Source: Pseudomonadota bacterium (GTDB lineage Bacteria; Bdellovibrionota; Bacteriovoracia; Bacteriovoracales; Bacteriovoracaceae). From it: a DNA stretch of 64,000 bases. The DNA lies in assembly GCA_027487685.1 (NCBI GenBank), contig JAIYDC010000091.1:1-64000 (forward strand). The letters are read 5' to 3'. Under the pieces are notes generated by a model. That model made no database searches and was not told where the DNA came from. It saw only the letters and a program-made list of their open reading frames with translations. The position numbers and the translations under genes are program-made. This document shows positions 9,355 through 19,404 of the stretch, in pieces. How positions within the stretch are numbered: position 1 is the first letter of the stretch; each line of letters begins with the position of its first letter.

Positions 9355-10257
9355 ATGGACGTTCAGGATATTAAGCTCGCGGAAATTGACCTTTTCCTGG
9401 CGATTCTGAAGGTGAAATCTATCCGAGAGGTGGCTCGGCAGAAAAATTTACAGGCCGGTCAGGTGTCCAAATGGATCGCGGGTCTGGAACGTAAGGTGGG
9501 TGCCCCTCTCCTGAACCGCGCTGCAACTGGCGTCACACCTACGGCCCGGGCGCTGGAGCTTCTGCCTGTCTTTGAGCGGATGAGTGCACTCACAGAGACC
9601 ATCGCCGGTGAGGCGTCAGAAGACGAATCCAGAGTGATTTCGGTGGCCTCTTCGTCCTTCCTTTCGACCCACCTTGTGCCCATGGTCCTTGGCGCCCTTC
9701 CGGCCTACCGGTTTCGTGTCATTGACCTTCCGCCGACGAGTCTGGTGAACGCTGGTTTGCGTGGCGCCTTTAGCTACTGCTTTCATTCCCAGATCCTCGA
9801 ATGGCCCAAAACCTGGACCACGAAGGCGGCCGTGCCCTTGCGCTGGAACCTCTACGCTCGGAAAGGGCATCCGATTCTGTCCAACCCAACACTCAAGTCG
9901 ATTGTAAAGTACCCCTTCATTATCCCGATCTACTGGACGAGCGAAGGAACGCAGTTTGGAAATGACCAGTGCCCAGTTCCGCTCTCTAAACGGATCCGAG
10001 GCCATGAAACCGCGACCGCCCAGAGTGCGGCCCAGATCGCGAAGGTCACTGATCAAGTGACGTTTCTTCCTGAGGTGGTGGGGGAAAGTGCTGGGCTCTC
10101 ACGTGTGGCCGCCCCCTGGAAGCAGGTGGAGACCATGCTCTTCCTGACTGTGAAGAATTCAACGGTAAAGCAGAACGACTTCAAACGCCTGCTCGAGGCC
10201 TGCTCCGGGGTGTTTCAGGGCAGTTCGACGAAGGCCGCATCGAGGTCGAAGTCGTAG
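9355..10257 (+). CDS. LysR-family transcriptional regulator
   Basis: N-terminal wHTH IDLFLAILKVKSIREVARQKNLQAGQVSKWIAGLERKVGAPLLNR. Confidence 0.85.
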   Translation: MDVQDIKLAEIDLFLAILKVKSIREVARQKNLQAGQVSKWIAGLERKVGAPLLNRAATGVTPTARALELLPVFERMSALTETIAGEASEDESRVISVASSSFLSTHLVPMVLGALPAYRFRVIDLPPTSLVNAGLRGAFSYCFHSQILEWPKTWTTKAAVPLRWNLYARKGHPILSNPTLKSIVKYPFIIPIYWTSEGTQFGNDQCPVPLSKRIRGHETATAQSAAQIAKVTDQVTFLPEVVGESAGLSRVAAPWKQVETMLFLTVKNSTVKQNDFKRLLEACSGVFQGSSTKAASRSKS

Positions 10258-11681
10258 AGTGTCCCACCAACCCCGAGTGAGCGTCCCTTGACGAACACGA
10301 AGTAGAGCACTGTCTTACCATTCACTGTCGCAAGCGTCGGTTCACCGACACCAAAGATCTTCTCCAGGCCTAGCTCTCCGGAGCGCAGAACGATGACTTG
10401 CGGGCCCCAGGAAGTATTCCGCTCAAATGGTCCACCGAGGTATTCGTGGTACACCACTGTGGTATTGCGGTTAAGGTAGAGGCGCTTCCCCGTAAAGAAG
10501 GGTTGAGATTCATCCGCCTTGGTATTGATCCGAGACGGGAGATTCAAAGTCTGCCACTTTCCTTTCGGGTATACTCCAGATGTCAGCACATGGACCGCGA
10601 GGTTGTGCGTAACCTGCTCATCGTCGGTCCAGATGGATCGAACTAAGCCGGCGTCGTCAGCGTAGAGGTGCGGGTTACCTTGAACTCCTGCGTGAGAAGA
10701 GAACGACACAGGAGCAATTTTCGGTTGAATCGCTTTGAAAAAGCCGTCCTCGTTGTAGGTCACATTACCAAGGTTCTTACTCCGACCTGGGATGAGTGAC
10801 CCATAGTAGATGTCCTGAGATCCATCACCACCAAGATTATTGAAGTAGTTGGACCAAGCGACTGCAAAATTTAACGTGTTGTTGGGACCTTTAACAAACG
10901 AAAGACCGAAGGGACCGTTGGTTCCCCTGGCGTCGTTAAAGGCGACCTTAAATGGTTGACGGAATGAGCCGTCAGGCTGGCGCTTGAAACCGTAGAAAAC
11001 CGTGGGGAAAATAGGAATCTTATTCGCCACCCCTGGGATGACCAGGTTTAAGTGGGTGAGTTTTCCGTCACTGATGGCGCCGGTGGGGAAGCCTGGTCGA
11101 GTCGGTGCCTTGTACGGTCCGATAGTGTCGAAGACCCAGTTGCTGTTGTCTTTCGTCCCACAGTTGGCGATGTCAAACATCGACCAGTCAGGGCCGGAAC
11201 AAATCTGGCCGTGGTAGGCAATGCCACTAAAATAAAGAGGTGCATATTGGATGAAGAGATACTCTCCATCAGGTGAAATGGTAATTCCGTCCTCATAGCC
11301 CTCGGTGTTGACGTCACCTTCGACTGCCATGGGCTGGCCCGCACCTTTGAGGACGTCATTAAGGACGAGTGCCTTCCTCGACACCGTTGCCGTTGGAGTG
11401 CTCACCGTGATGGGGTAGACGCCAGTTGAATCTGGCGTAACGATGAAGGTGTAGTTACCGTCCCTGTGATTCTTGACCGGAGTCACTTTACCCTTTGGAA
11501 TATCCAAGCGCAGCTTCGCCGCTCGGTCGGGTGCTCCCGCTTTTGTAACCCTCACCTTAACATGAACTGGATCCGGCCCCGCTGCGTGAATGCGTCTGAA
11601 AGTGAGCTCGATTTCAGGTGAGGAGGCCAGGGCAGTAAGAGTGGCGGTCAGGGCCCCGAATGAAGAGATTATATTTTTCAT
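10215..11681 (-). CDS. Secreted hypothetical protein with Ig-like and probable beta-propeller regions
   Basis: Signal peptide MKNIISSFGALTATLTALASS; repeated short beta-rich segments. Confidence 0.55.
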   Translation of the reverse strand: MKNIISSFGALTATLTALASSPEIELTFRRIHAAGPDPVHVKVRVTKAGAPDRAAKLRLDIPKGKVTPVKNHRDGNYTFIVTPDSTGVYPITVSTPTATVSRKALVLNDVLKGAGQPMAVEGDVNTEGYEDGITISPDGEYLFIQYAPLYFSGIAYHGQICSGPDWSMFDIANCGTKDNSNWVFDTIGPYKAPTRPGFPTGAISDGKLTHLNLVIPGVANKIPIFPTVFYGFKRQPDGSFRQPFKVAFNDARGTNGPFGLSFVKGPNNTLNFAVAWSNYFNNLGGDGSQDIYYGSLIPGRSKNLGNVTYNEDGFFKAIQPKIAPVSFSSHAGVQGNPHLYADDAGLVRSIWTDDEQVTHNLAVHVLTSGVYPKGKWQTLNLPSRINTKADESQPFFTGKRLYLNRNTTVVYHEYLGGPFERNTSWGPQVIVLRSGELGLEKIFGVGEPTLATVNGKTVLYFVFVKGRSLGVGGTLYDFDLDAAFVELP

Positions 11682-11928
11682 GGGACCATTATCGAACAAT
11701 CGAGGCGGATTCTTGAGTGTTTTGGTCGCTTCGGGAACCTCATCTCTAAGCCATTGATGTTAGATGTATTACCGGAAGGCTCACTTCCAACGGGCGAAAG
11801 TGACTGCCTTGCTTCTGGGGCAGAACCGATTGTTTTAGTCGGGCGTAATTTCGTACTCCTCCTATAGGCAACGGCCCTCATACTGTATTACCGTTTAATT
11901 TTGATCTTATTTTGAATGAGGAAGAACC

Positions 11929-13404
11929 ATGACGGTGATGATTCCAGAGAATGTAATTTCGTGCTCCAATTTTATCAACGGTGCTTGGCTCAAAGGCACC
12001 GACGGTCACCTCGCTGTGGCCTCGCCCTATACCGGTCAGAAGATCGGCGAAGTTTCCCTCCCGTCTTCGGGCCAGATCCGTGAGGCGCTCATTGCCGCCC
12101 AGTCCGCTCAGGTCGAGTGGGGCCGAACTCCGCTTAAGGAGCGCGCTCGGGTGCTGTTTAACTTCCGGAATATCCTCCTAAGGGATATCGATCGGATCGC
12201 GCACTTGAAGTCGGCCGAGTCCGGTAAGACCTTTGAGGAAGGGAAGGCAGGTCTTATGAAGGGGATTGAGGTCCTCGAGTATGCTCTTTCGCTCCAGAAT
12301 AGTGACACCGGTGGAAAGCTCGAGGTCTCCCGCGGTGTTTTCTGTGAATACCGCCGAATGCCTTTGGGTGTAGTCGTCAACATTACGCCTTTTAACTTCC
12401 CGGCGATGGTTCCTCTTTGGACGATTCCGATAGCTCTGGGGCTGGGGAATGCCTACGTTTGGAAGCCGTCGGAGAAGACTCCACTGACCTCAATTGAAAT
12501 CGTCAATGCTCTCGCGGAAGCAGGTCTCCCCAAAGGCCTTATGACCGTCCTTCACGGAGGATCCGAAACCGTGAACCAGATCATCGAGGCCCCCGAAGTC
12601 CGAGCGGTAGGTTTTGTTGGTTCCACTAAAATCGCGCGGCTTGTTTACACTAAGGCCACCGCACTTGGTAAGCGTGCTCTTTGCTTGGGTGGAGCAAAGA
12701 ACCACATCGTGCTTCTTCCTGATGCAACTCCAGAGCTCGCCGGAATCGGTATCTCTGATTCTTTCACCGGCTGCGCGGGCCAGCGCTGCATGGCCGCTTC
12801 TGTCCTTCTAGCGGTAGGCAACGTCGACGCGCACATCGGAAAAATTATTGAGAGGGCCTCGTCGCTTAAACTTGGTAAAGATATGGGAGCACTCATCACC
12901 CGGGCCCAGCGAGATTTCCTGGTAGAGGCCATCAATCGCGCGGAAAAGAGTGGGGCCAAGATCCTCCTCGATGGCCGTCGGGAAAAGGCACCTCCAGGCT
13001 TCGAGGGCGGCTATTGGCTTGGCCCCACGATCCTCGATCATGTGGAACCGGGCTCCGAGGCCCAGGCAACGGAACTCTTTGGCCCTGTTCTCTCCATCGT
13101 GCGCTGTAAAGATATCACTCATGCGCTCTCTATTCAGAATACTTCCGAGTACGGGAATGCCTGTTCGGTCTTCACTAACTCTGGTGCCCTCGCCGAGCGC
13201 GTGATCGCCGGTGCCAAGGCCGGCATGGTGGGTGTGAATGTGGGTGTCCCTGTACCACGAGAGCCGTTCTCATTTGGCGGAGTTGCCGCCTCCAAGTTTG
13301 GTCACGGTGATATCACGGGGGATCACGCACTGGATTTTTGGTCCGACGTGCGAAAGATCACTGTGAAATGGGAAAAGCAAAACGATTCGAACTGGATGTC
13401 CTAA
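11929..13404 (+). CDS. Methylmalonate/malonate-semialdehyde dehydrogenase (acylating)-like
   Basis: NFINGAWLKGTDGHLAVASPYTGQ, NITPFNFPAMVPLW, FTGCAGQRCMA catalytic Cys; MmsA subfamily features. Confidence 0.88.
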   Translation: MTVMIPENVISCSNFINGAWLKGTDGHLAVASPYTGQKIGEVSLPSSGQIREALIAAQSAQVEWGRTPLKERARVLFNFRNILLRDIDRIAHLKSAESGKTFEEGKAGLMKGIEVLEYALSLQNSDTGGKLEVSRGVFCEYRRMPLGVVVNITPFNFPAMVPLWTIPIALGLGNAYVWKPSEKTPLTSIEIVNALAEAGLPKGLMTVLHGGSETVNQIIEAPEVRAVGFVGSTKIARLVYTKATALGKRALCLGGAKNHIVLLPDATPELAGIGISDSFTGCAGQRCMAASVLLAVGNVDAHIGKIIERASSLKLGKDMGALITRAQRDFLVEAINRAEKSGAKILLDGRREKAPPGFEGGYWLGPTILDHVEPGSEAQATELFGPVLSIVRCKDITHALSIQNTSEYGNACSVFTNSGALAERVIAGAKAGMVGVNVGVPVPREPFSFGGVAASKFGHGDITGDHALDFWSDVRKITVKWEKQNDSNWMS

Positions 13405-13414
13405 GGAGGGCAAG

Positions 13415-14668
13415 ATGCAAAACGGTGAACGGAAGGACCACGTTGTCCTCGCGACCCACGCCAATTTCAAGTATCCCGAGTCCCTCGCCCTGGATTGGGG
13501 AAACTCCGATCCTTTAAAGCGGGGAGCTGTGGTGGCCTCTCAGACTAACCCTCGCGCGCGGAATGCGATCGGGACCCATTCTGGATCCTATTCGGTGTAC
13601 CGAGCACTTTCGATCGCCAGCGGGAAGTACCTCTCGTCCCATCGGCCCGATCTAAATAATACTCATTCTCCCGTACAGATCGGTCCTTTCCCGGCCTGGT
13701 TCGATCAAACCAAAATCGTCTCCCTCGACCCCTGGGGCCTGGATCCCCAAAAGCACTTCAGTTCCCTCTACGAGCGCGGCTATGATATTCGTCCTTCCAT
13801 CGCCGTAACCCAAGCGCACTTGCAAATCCCTGAGATCCAGGAAGCGATCCGTGCAGGACGACTTAAGACCGACGGCAAAATCATCAAAGACAACATGGAC
13901 GTGAAGGTCACGAAGGTAGCGATCGAACCTGTCTGGTTTCTTCCGGGCATGGCCAAGCGGCTGAACGTCGAAGAGGGAGTTCTGCGGCGGATTCTATTTC
14001 AAGAGTCTGGCGGCATGTTCCCAGAGCTTATCACAAGGGCCGACCTTAAGGTCTGGCTTCCGCCTATTGGCTCGACGACAGTCTATATCTTCGGGGACCC
14101 CAAAGATCTCGCCAATCCCGCCATTGAACTCTCCTGCCGAGTCCATGATGAGTGCAACGGCTCGGACGTTTTCGGCTCAGACATCTGCACCTGCAGGCCC
14201 TATCTCATGTACGGAATCGAACATGCTGCTGAGACGGCGCAGAAGGGCGGCGTCGGGCTCATCGCTTATTACCGGAAGGAAGGCCGTGCTCTGGGTGAGG
14301 TGACGAAGTTTCTCGTGTACAACGCTAGAAAACGGCAGGAGGGTGGTGACTCAGCCGCTACGTATTTTAAGCGCACCGAGTGCGTCGCTGGCGTCGAGGA
14401 CGCGCGCTTTCAGGAGTTCATGCCAGACGTGCTTCACCTCTTCGGCATTCAGAAGATTCATAATCTTCATTCCATGTCCAATATGAAGTACGACGCTATC
14501 GTCGGGAGCGGCATCGAAGTCGTCAACCGTGTCTCCATTCCGGCCGAGTTGATTCCGGCAGACGCGCAAGTGGAGATGGAGGCGAAGAAAGCTGCGGGCT
14601 ACTTCACCGAGGGCGCCGTGAAGACGGGGGACGACCTTAAAAAAATTAAGGGGAGAGACATCACGTGA
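13415..14668 (+). CDS. GTP cyclohydrolase II-like protein, URC1 type (uracil catabolism)
   Basis: HDECNGSDVFGSDICTCRPYL zinc site of RibA fold; 417 aa long form next to DUF1688. Confidence 0.85.
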   Translation: MQNGERKDHVVLATHANFKYPESLALDWGNSDPLKRGAVVASQTNPRARNAIGTHSGSYSVYRALSIASGKYLSSHRPDLNNTHSPVQIGPFPAWFDQTKIVSLDPWGLDPQKHFSSLYERGYDIRPSIAVTQAHLQIPEIQEAIRAGRLKTDGKIIKDNMDVKVTKVAIEPVWFLPGMAKRLNVEEGVLRRILFQESGGMFPELITRADLKVWLPPIGSTTVYIFGDPKDLANPAIELSCRVHDECNGSDVFGSDICTCRPYLMYGIEHAAETAQKGGVGLIAYYRKEGRALGEVTKFLVYNARKRQEGGDSAATYFKRTECVAGVEDARFQEFMPDVLHLFGIQKIHNLHSMSNMKYDAIVGSGIEVVNRVSIPAELIPADAQVEMEAKKAAGYFTEGAVKTGDDLKKIKGRDIT

Positions 14669-15846
14669 GTACCATCGATACTATTTTTTCACCGGCATTC
14701 GTCAGAACCGGAGCGAAGACGATCTTCGAGGAGACTCGCGCTGGCAACACGCATTTCCACTACCACGAAGCGAAACTCCCCGGTACGGTAGACTTCGTGA
14801 TGCAGACGATCCGCGAAAACTACCCGGACTTAAATATCCCCTTTCACTCCCGATGGGGCCACTTTAGGCCAGGGAACGTCGACCGTTCACTCTGGCTCAA
14901 GGCCCGCATAAAAGATCTTGATCCTCTCGAGCAGGCGCGCATCAAGTGGGATCTGGTGATTCCTTCGGTCCTCCTTGACGCCGGTGCCGGCCCCTCCTGG
15001 AAGTTTCGGGAAAAAGAAACATCCCGTGAGTACACGCGCTCAGAAGGTCTTGGCGTGGCGAGTTTTCACCTCTTCCTCTCCGGGGCCTTTGCCAGTGATG
15101 GAAAATCCCTTCGGTCAGATGCCCAAGGCTTAAACAGGGTCACGCCGAAGCTCATCGAAGAGGCCTTTCAGGTCACTCCGCTCAACCCTCTGGTGGGAGT
15201 CGAGGGCCGGGCGATGTTGCTCCGAAACCTTGGGAGCGCTCTAGAGAATAAGGTATTTTTCACTGATGGCCGCCCCGGTAACCTCATCGATTATCTCGTC
15301 GGGCGTTTCGGAAAAACCATACCTGCCACTGGACTCCTGCGGGCCGTTCTCGATGCGCTTGGGCCCATCTGGCCAGGTCGGGAGTCCATGGATGGCGTGA
15401 ACCTCGGGGATGCCTGGCGGCACTCACGCTATGGGCTCATCGCTTTCCACAAGCTCTCTCAATGGATGACCTATTCCCTCGTGGAGCCACTTCTTGAAGC
15501 CGGCCTTTCAGTGACCGGGGTTGAAGAACTCACGGGGCTTCCCGAGTATCGAAACGGAGGCCTTCTCCTTGATACAGAAGTCCTGACCTTTAAGAACCGG
15601 CGGGATGGTGAACTAACATGGGGAGCAGAGAGTGACCTCATTATCGAATGGCGTGCGCTGACGGTGCATCTTCTGGACACGATGGGGGCCGAGATTCAGC
15701 GCCGGCTAGGAAAGACACCCCAGGATTTTCCACTGGCCAAGGTCCTCGAGGGAGGAACCTGGTGGGCGGGCCGAAAGATCGCGGCCACCCTGCGGGCCGG
15801 CGGAGTTCCTCCGCTCAATATTAAAAGTGATGGAACGGTATTTTAG
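14665..15846 (+). CDS. URC4/DUF1688 family protein
   Basis: FHYHEAKLPGTVDFVMQTIRENYPDLNIPFHSRWGHF... recognised as URC4; operonic context. Confidence 0.85.
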   Translation: MSTIDTIFSPAFVRTGAKTIFEETRAGNTHFHYHEAKLPGTVDFVMQTIRENYPDLNIPFHSRWGHFRPGNVDRSLWLKARIKDLDPLEQARIKWDLVIPSVLLDAGAGPSWKFREKETSREYTRSEGLGVASFHLFLSGAFASDGKSLRSDAQGLNRVTPKLIEEAFQVTPLNPLVGVEGRAMLLRNLGSALENKVFFTDGRPGNLIDYLVGRFGKTIPATGLLRAVLDALGPIWPGRESMDGVNLGDAWRHSRYGLIAFHKLSQWMTYSLVEPLLEAGLSVTGVEELTGLPEYRNGGLLLDTEVLTFKNRRDGELTWGAESDLIIEWRALTVHLLDTMGAEIQRRLGKTPQDFPLAKVLEGGTWWAGRKIAATLRAGGVPPLNIKSDGTVF

Positions 15847-16489
15847 AGGAGAACGTATGCATAAGAACCTGGTTGAATTGAACCATCCGCTCCTCAGGCA
15901 CAAGCTTGGGCACCTGCGCGACAAGAACACCAACTCCGCTGATTTTCGAAATCTCATGACTGAAATTTCAAAACTCCTCGCCTACGAGGCCCTGCGCGAC
16001 TGGACCGACCTCGGCACTGTTTCGGTGGAGACTCCCATCGCCCCAGCGAAAGTCGATCGCATCATCAACCCTCCGGTAGCGGTAGCGATCCTGCGCGCCG
16101 GTAACGGTATGCTCGATGGCGTTCTCTCGATGATTCCCATCGCCTCTACGGGATTCATCGGGATCTACCGCGATAAGTTCATCCAGAACACGGTGGAGTA
16201 CTACTTCAAGCTTCCGGCCGATGTGCAGGGTCGTCCCATCCTCATGTGCGACCCATTGATCGCCACCGCCGACACCATGATTGCGGCAGTTGACCGTGTA
16301 AAAAGTTACCACTGCGGGGCCGTCAAAGTTCTATCTGTACTTGCCAGTACCCATGCGTTAGAACGGCTGCAACATTTTCATCCTGACGTGAAGGTTTACG
16401 CTCTCTGTGTAGAAAAAGAAATGAGTGAAAATGGATACCTGATTCCAGGATTAGGTGACGCCGGTGACAGGCTTTATCAAACCAAATAA
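15827..16489 (+). CDS. upp: Uracil phosphoribosyltransferase
   Basis: ILRAGNGMLDGV, IYRDK, MCDPLIATADTMIAAVD PRPP loop. Confidence 0.88.
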   Translation: MMERYFRGERMHKNLVELNHPLLRHKLGHLRDKNTNSADFRNLMTEISKLLAYEALRDWTDLGTVSVETPIAPAKVDRIINPPVAVAILRAGNGMLDGVLSMIPIASTGFIGIYRDKFIQNTVEYYFKLPADVQGRPILMCDPLIATADTMIAAVDRVKSYHCGAVKVLSVLASTHALERLQHFHPDVKVYALCVEKEMSENGYLIPGLGDAGDRLYQTK

Positions 16490-17099
16490 GACTTTTATTT
16501 TAGGTGTGGCCGGGGGCTCTGGCTCCGGCAAAACCTATTTTGCTCAGGCGCTTAAAGACGCTCTTGGTGACGATGCTACCATCGTCTACCAGGATAATTT
16601 CTACATCGATCAGTCCCACCGTTTTGACCACGACGGTGGTGCAGTTAACTTCGATCACCCGGATAGTCTTGAACTCTCACTCCTGGCCAAGTGCCTGGGT
16701 GAACTCCGTCAAGGCCAGGGGACGCGGATTCCGCGCTATGACTTTAAGACCCACCGGCGCGAGAGCGAGGAGCTCTACGTCGCTCCCACGGCCGTCGTCA
16801 TCGTCGATGGTATTTTGATATTTCATCCTGAATTCCTTCGGGCGCAGTTCGATGAGATGGTCTTTTTTGATCCCCCCGAGGAGCTGCGCTTTGAGCGTCG
16901 GCTCGAGCGGGACGTTAATGAACGAGGAAGAACGCCAGAGGGTGTACGGGCCCAGTTCATGAAGCAGGTCAAACCGATGCACGATCAGTTCGTGGGGCCC
17001 TCGAAGGCCTTTGCAGACGTCGTCGTCCGTGACCTTGGGGATTACCATGAGCACTTTGAGGCCTACCGGGACCGGTTGATGCGACTTGCGCGGAGGTAG
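16455..17099 (+). CDS. udk: Uridine kinase
   Basis: GVAGGSGSGKTYFAQ P-loop, YQDNFYIDQSHR, NFDHPDSLE. Confidence 0.9.
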   Translation: MTPVTGFIKPNKTFILGVAGGSGSGKTYFAQALKDALGDDATIVYQDNFYIDQSHRFDHDGGAVNFDHPDSLELSLLAKCLGELRQGQGTRIPRYDFKTHRRESEELYVAPTAVVIVDGILIFHPEFLRAQFDEMVFFDPPEELRFERRLERDVNERGRTPEGVRAQFMKQVKPMHDQFVGPSKAFADVVVRDLGDYHEHFEAYRDRLMRLARR

Positions 17100-17120
17100 A
17101 TCCTCTGACAAAATTGTTGC

Positions 17121-18347
17121 ATGAAAACACTACTTCTTTTTGCTCTTAGCGTAGTTTCTGTTAACGCCGCCGTCTTAGGCCCCATTTCCACTTCCTATAA
17201 CTTTGACCAGGCCCCAGAGTATCAGGCCATCTTGGGTGAACTGAAGGCCTCAGGGGGGGATTTCGAAGCTAAGGTTCGTCCCGAACCTGCGGCTCCTAAG
17301 ACCCTCTCCCGCGGCGAGCAGCTGGTGGAGGAGGCGAAGGCGCGCAACCGCGCTCAACTCAAAGAGATCTACGCTAAGGATAAACGCGACGCCGAGTCAG
17401 CTCCCTCGCGCTCCACACTTGATGAGTGGAAAAAAGAAGCCAAGTCCACGCAGAAGCAGTGGAAGGAGGAAACCCGCAACATCCTCGCCACCTGGAGGGC
17501 CGAGCAGGACGCGTTCCTTGGTCGCATTAAGGTGTACAAGGAAAATACTTTCACTCTACCGGTCAAGGCCCAGAAGATAGTGGAAACACCGATTCCGGCG
17601 GCCGCTATCCCCGAAGTCCACATCGTCAATGGGACCTTTGCTGTGCCGATGAAGGATCAGGCGGCCAGACCTACCTGCGTCGCCTTCGCTGGTATCCGCG
17701 CGATTGAGATTCTCCTCGCGCAAAACCAAGTCGTGCGCGACCTCTCGGAGCAGTACCTCTACTGGGCCGGTAAGCCCAACTGCCAGAAAGCTCCCTGTGC
17801 TGAGAAGGGCTCCTGGATCCGCGAGTCCTACCGCTTCTCCCGGGAGCGTCCGGTGGTCGATATTCCTACCGAGAGTGACTGTGCCTACCGGAGCGAGGGG
17901 ATAGAAAAAAATGAAACTCAAATTCCTTTGCCACCCTCTTGTCAGGAGGGGAGTGTGAAAATCACCGCAACTCAGGAGGCCCGGACCCTGGCCGAAGTGG
18001 TTGACCTCGTGAAGCGCGATGTTCCGGTGGTGGTAGCGGCCCGTTTGACGGAAAATTTCTATCGAAATAAAGGTGTCATCACACTCGCAGCATCCGCTTC
18101 TAGCGGCGCGAAGCTCGATCAGCATGCCCTGGGCCATGCCTTCCTGGCCGTTGGTGTTATTGAACTCCCCAAGCAGATGAAGGAAACGGAGGGGAACTAT
18201 TGCCTTCTCGTGGCCAACAGTTGGGGCAAGGGGTGGGGCGCCGGTGGTTACGGTTGCGTGACTGAGAAATGGCTCATTAAGCAGCGCCAGCCGTCGCCGT
18301 TCGTTGCTGCGACCGCAGTCGAAACCCGCTATCCCTCTTCTCCTTGA
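17121..18347 (+). CDS. Secreted papain-family (C1) cysteine peptidase
   Basis: VPMKDQAARPTCVAFAG Cys site, HAFLAVG His site, VANSWGKGWGAGGYGCV Asn site; signal peptide. Confidence 0.85.
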   Translation: MKTLLLFALSVVSVNAAVLGPISTSYNFDQAPEYQAILGELKASGGDFEAKVRPEPAAPKTLSRGEQLVEEAKARNRAQLKEIYAKDKRDAESAPSRSTLDEWKKEAKSTQKQWKEETRNILATWRAEQDAFLGRIKVYKENTFTLPVKAQKIVETPIPAAAIPEVHIVNGTFAVPMKDQAARPTCVAFAGIRAIEILLAQNQVVRDLSEQYLYWAGKPNCQKAPCAEKGSWIRESYRFSRERPVVDIPTESDCAYRSEGIEKNETQIPLPPSCQEGSVKITATQEARTLAEVVDLVKRDVPVVVAARLTENFYRNKGVITLAASASSGAKLDQHALGHAFLAVGVIELPKQMKETEGNYCLLVANSWGKGWGAGGYGCVTEKWLIKQRQPSPFVAATAVETRYPSSP

Positions 18348-18416
18348 AGAATCAAGTAAAATCCGTCATGAAGCTCACTACCTGTTGACCTTCCCACCAA
18401 AAAAATTGTTAAGAGC

Positions 18417-18866
18417 CTATCCCAAAACCGTTCTTAAGGTAATCCACGCTGCCGCGATATGAAGAACCGCCATATAGTTCTCTTCAGATTTTTCCGTGCG
18501 TACCCTCGCCTTTGCAAATCGATTGATCCAAGAAAAGCCCCTCTCGACTTGCCATCGCATTTTACCAAGATTCCATGGACGCCCTCGGCGTGGGTGGCGC
18601 CGTGGGATTATTGCTTGAACACCAAGCAATGAAAACGCCTCTCGGATGTGCTCACTATCATAACCCTTGTCGAGTAAGACTCTCGATCCATCGATAAGGT
18701 CGCCTGGGCATAACCCGTCGAGAAGTTCATCTATGGTTGTTGAGTCGTGCTGGCCAGCAGGGTGAACCGCGAGTGCCAGGGGAATTCCTTCGCAGTCACA
18801 AAGGAGAGAGCGCTTAGTTCCGATTTTACCTCTGTCTACGGGGCTTTTGCCGGTTTTTTTCCCCAC
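18417..18866 (-). CDS. IS5-family transposase OrfB (DDE), probably made by frameshift at A7
   Basis: LLDKGYDSEHIR, RRGRPWNLGKMRWQVERGFSWINRF; overlaps OrfA at a run of seven A (18854-18860, minus strand). Confidence 0.9.
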   Translation of the reverse strand: MGKKTGKSPVDRGKIGTKRSLLCDCEGIPLALAVHPAGQHDSTTIDELLDGLCPGDLIDGSRVLLDKGYDSEHIREAFSLLGVQAIIPRRHPRRGRPWNLGKMRWQVERGFSWINRFAKARVRTEKSEENYMAVLHIAAAWITLRTVLG

Positions 18867-19206
18867 CCAAAGGTGCCTTGGCCTGAGACGAATCGATGTT
18901 CAACTTGCTCCAGTCGATGCCAAATTCCTCGTCATACCTTGCCAGACACTCTGCCCACGCCATCTGGAAAACACCCTGTTCTTGCCACTCCTGGAAATAG
19001 CGATGAGACGTTGACGACGAGGCGTAGGCCCGTGGCATATCGTTCCATGGAATACCGGTTCGGATGGCATAGAAGATTCCATCCACTACTTTCCTTAGAT
19101 CCGCCGACGGACGCCCGCCTTTGGGAGAGACTTTTTTCACGGGAATAAAGGCCTCTAGGATTTTCCAGAGAGGCTCGGGGCATTCTAGGCGCGATGATTT
19201 TTTCAT
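18826..19206 (-). CDS. IS5-family transposase OrfA
   Basis: LWKILEAFIPVKK...GGRPSADLRKVVDGIFYAIRTGIPWNDMP. Confidence 0.92.
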   Translation of the reverse strand: MKKSSRLECPEPLWKILEAFIPVKKVSPKGGRPSADLRKVVDGIFYAIRTGIPWNDMPRAYASSSTSHRYFQEWQEQGVFQMAWAECLARYDEEFGIDWSKLNIDSSQAKAPLGGEKNRQKPRRQR

Positions 19207-19404
19207 AAGAAAATCTTCGCTCTAGCGGAATTAAAGGCCAAGACGCAGGGCCGTATTTATGGGTTTTGGGATAGGCTCTAAGTGTCTTAAAGAGAAAAAC
19301 TTAATGTAATTTTGTTTTGATCCGATTAGTGAGTGCAATAAGACAACCCGGCCTACATGTGATCAAGGGTCTGTAATAAGGGATCGAGTAATAAAGGTGG
19401 AAAG

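Larger units (their letters stand above)
18413..19278 (-). mobile_element. IS5-family insertion sequence, 866 bp, with TIRs and 3-bp target duplication
   Basis: TIR GAGCCTATCCCAAAACC (18413-18429) / GGTTTTGGGATAGGCTC (19262-19278); flanking TAA on both sides; two-ORF transposase. Confidence 0.93.
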
